The notes under the pieces were generated by a model. The model did no database searches. It was not told the DNA's origin and saw only the letters and a program-made list of their open reading frames with translations. Positions 62,466-64,000 of a DNA stretch of 64,000 bases are shown here, piece after piece. The stretch spans positions 1,586,501 through 1,650,500 of the forward strand of contig NZ_CP019437.1 of assembly GCF_001940525.2 (NCBI RefSeq), given 5' to 3'. Each line of letters starts with the position of its first letter. The first letter of the stretch is position 1. The DNA is from Thioclava nitratireducens (GTDB lineage Bacteria > Pseudomonadota > Alphaproteobacteria > Rhodobacterales > Rhodobacteraceae). The position numbers and the translations under genes are program-made.

Positions 62466-63383
62466 CTACTTTGCCGTGCGCTGGAACGAGGGCAATGCGA
62501 AACCCGATGTGCGCGGACGCGCAAACAGCCGCGACCAGCGGGGGTCTTGCGCCTTGGGCAGCGCTTCGGCGAGGAACGGAAGCGGCAGCCGGTCGGGCTG
62601 ACGCAGCACTTGACGGTAGAGGTCGAACAGCCCCTCGCGCATGTAGCAGGCGAAATGGCAGACGCGTTTTTCGGGCGGGGCGACGGGATAGCCCAGATCG
62701 TCGAGCACCTCGATCACCTCGGGCGCGTCGATCTGCAGATCGAGCCAGTTGCGCATGGGCTGCGACAGGCCATTTCCCAAAGACCGCTCGCGCCCGCAGG
62801 CTACACCCCACTCGAAGAGGAAGTCGAAAAGGTCGTTGTCGCGGCTCGTGACGTTGAGCACTTCGCAGGTCCGGCCCGCAGGGCTCGCCATCGCTTCCTC
62901 GGCGCGATTTTGAAATTCGGCGGCGGCCAGCAGAACCATCCGAGCTACTTGCCCGGCATGGGCGTGGCGGAGCGCCCGCAGGGCGACCCGCGCGCCCATC
63001 GAATGGCCGATGATCCCCACGGGACGCCCGGTCGCGGCATTCAGTGCGCCGATCAGGCGGGCAAGGCGCTGGGCGGCGATCTCGGCCATGTCGTAAATCC
63101 GGGTCAACCGTCCCGTCGATTGCCAACTGAACGCGATGCCGAGACCCTCGCCGGGATTGGTCCCGTCGAAGCCAAGCGCACGCGGCCAGCTGATCGCGGT
63201 ATGCAGATTGAAGGTCGGCTCCATCGCGAAGATGTGCTCGTAGGGATCGCGGCCCTCGACCCCTGCCGCGTAGCCGTAGCCGTGGATCATCACCACGATC
63301 GGGGCGCCCTCCGGCAGGGCGCGCGCCTGAGCGAGGACATCGGCGGGCAGCTCGGAGCTGGCATGGACCTTGAGAAGCGGCAT
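62466..63383 (-). CDS. Alpha/beta hydrolase (DUF900-like esterase)
   Basis: 305 residues, alpha/beta-hydrolase fold. VVMIHGYGYA near 29-38 is the oxyanion segment, GHSMGARVALRAL near 126-138 contains the nucleophilic serine, and a later HxACYM segment near 237-245 may supply the catalytic histidine. No signal peptide. Substrate unknown. It is 34 bases upstream of the transferase gene, in the same direction, so probably in one operon. Confidence 0.85.
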   Translation of the reverse strand: MPLLKVHASSELPADVLAQARALPEGAPIVVMIHGYGYAAGVEGRDPYEHIFAMEPTFNLHTAISWPRALGFDGTNPGEGLGIAFSWQSTGRLTRIYDMAEIAAQRLARLIGALNAATGRPVGIIGHSMGARVALRALRHAHAGQVARMVLLAAAEFQNRAEEAMASPAGRTCEVLNVTSRDNDLFDFLFEWGVACGRERSLGNGLSQPMRNWLDLQIDAPEVIEVLDDLGYPVAPPEKRVCHFACYMREGLFDLYRQVLRQPDRLPLPFLAEALPKAQDPRWSRLFARPRTSGFALPSFQRTAK

Positions 63384-63612
63384 TGGGGCCTCGGGGGAGG
63401 GGCGCAGGCGCGGGTTGATGTTTTAAATCGAACGCGGTTTTTCGCCCGAAAGTTCCCTTGCCTTCGCGTGAGCGCGCGGAGGCGGGGCATGGAACGCGAC
63501 GCGCGCCGGGCCTCCTTTGGTGCGAACGGGACATCGCCGCTATGCGTTGACGCTACGCCCCCTGCGCGGTATCGCAGCCCCAAGTCGCGACAGACCGCCG
63601 CAGGAGGCACCG

Positions 63613-64000
63613 ATGACCGAGCGCAAGACCCGCACCAAACTCGTCCATGACGGCATTCGCCGCAGCCAGTATGGCGAGATGGCCGAGGCGATGTTTCTGA
63701 CGCAGGGCTTTGCCTACCCCTCGGCCGAAGCCGCAGAGGCACGGTTCCTCAATGCCTCCGACGACGAGTTCATCTATGCCCGTTACGGCAACCCCACGAC
63801 GCGGATGTTCGAGGACCGGATGGCGTCGATCGAAGGCACCGAGGACGCCTTCGCCTGCGCCTCCGGCATGGCTGCGATCAACGGCGCGCTGACCTGCCTC
63901 GTGAAGGCGGGCGATCACATCGTGGCCGCGCGCCAGATGTTCGGATCCTGCCTGCATGTGCTGAAAGTGCTGCAGGGCTTCGGCGTGGATGTGACGCTGG
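63613..64000 (+). CDS. metZ: O-succinylhomoserine sulfhydrylase, N-terminal part
   Basis: 129 codons before the window ends; incomplete at the 3' end. It starts MTERKTRTKLVHDGIRRSQYGEM (part), then SEAIFLTQGF-like AMFLTQGFAYP, FIYARYGNPTTRMFEDRMASIEG and ACASGMAAI, the Cys/Met metabolism PLP enzyme N-domain with the ARYGNPT tyrosine. The FIYARYGNPT with GFAYPSAEAAEARF is characteristic of MetZ. Ribosome site CAGGAGG. It makes homocysteine from O-succinylhomoserine and sulfide. Confidence 0.92.
   Translation, partial: MTERKTRTKLVHDGIRRSQYGEMAEAMFLTQGFAYPSAEAAEARFLNASDDEFIYARYGNPTTRMFEDRMASIEGTEDAFACASGMAAINGALTCLVKAGDHIVAARQMFGSCLHVLKVLQGFGVDVTL

Overview
The window is high-GC chromosomal DNA from an alphaproteobacterium, almost certainly Rhodobacteraceae (Rhodobacter/Roseobacter type). 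Pointers are the accB-accC next to aat and a DUF2155 gene, GapR, full-length PntA with PntB, a symporter-histidine kinase fusion, an RTX protein with a Hint domain, FnrL-type boxes and short hairpin repeats ending in GGATATTT. The genus cannot be fixed from sequence alone. I see no rRNA, CRISPR array, insertion sequence, integrase or prophage; this is core and metabolic chromosome. No stretch between genes exceeds about 300 bases.

Layout. 0-3.4 kb: end of a DUF2155 gene, aat, a methyltransferase and accB-accC. 3.7-18.7 kb: a reductive pyrimidine degradation locus. PreT-PreA reduce uracil or thymine, a dihydropyrimidinase and an N-carbamoyl-beta-alanine amidohydrolase open and decarbamoylate the ring, and an omega-amino acid:pyruvate aminotransferase takes beta-alanine to malonate semialdehyde. 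An ABC importer with a ThiY-like binding protein lies downstream. Two RutR-like TetR regulators are each divergent from a catabolic gene, with near-identical palindromes (TGACC-N4-GGTCA) between them. A VOC gene inside this run is frameshifted.

18.8-27.1 kb: a small membrane protein, an MscS channel, a tiny lipoprotein, then a signalling locus. The latter has an XRE regulator carrying a HisKA-like helical segment, a lone receiver, a small membrane protein, a symporter-histidine kinase and a FliM-type protein with a probable 1-base frameshift. 27.1-34.2 kb: two half-size YeeE/YedE transporters, a DksA-like protein behind a perfect FnrL-like box, a degenerate FadJ-like protein, GapR, a degenerate sulfotransferase-like protein and an iron-type ABC permease.

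34.2-40.6 kb: tRNA-Thr, an exbB-exbD-exbD-tonB operon with overlapping genes, an M20 amidohydrolase, a universal stress protein behind an FnrL-like box, moaA, a lipoprotein and an ICMT-like membrane protein. 40.8-49.4 kb: pntAB, sufE, a lipoprotein, rnd, an acyltransferase-like membrane protein, purM-purN and a CAT-anticodon tRNA (probably Ile2). 49.6-64 kb: the RTX-Hint protein, choline sulfatase, aldo/keto reductase, a small lipoprotein, DUF3422, prfC, a DUF6869-like protein, a YiiX-like cysteine hydrolase, erpA, dgt, OsmC, a glutathione transferase, an alpha/beta hydrolase and the start of metZ.

Most worth a second look: the two-regulator, three-operator pyrimidine circuit; the XRE protein whose middle resembles the H-box helices of the kinase in the same locus; the phased TGTAAA repeats ahead of it; and two frameshifts, both 1-base losses in homopolymers.
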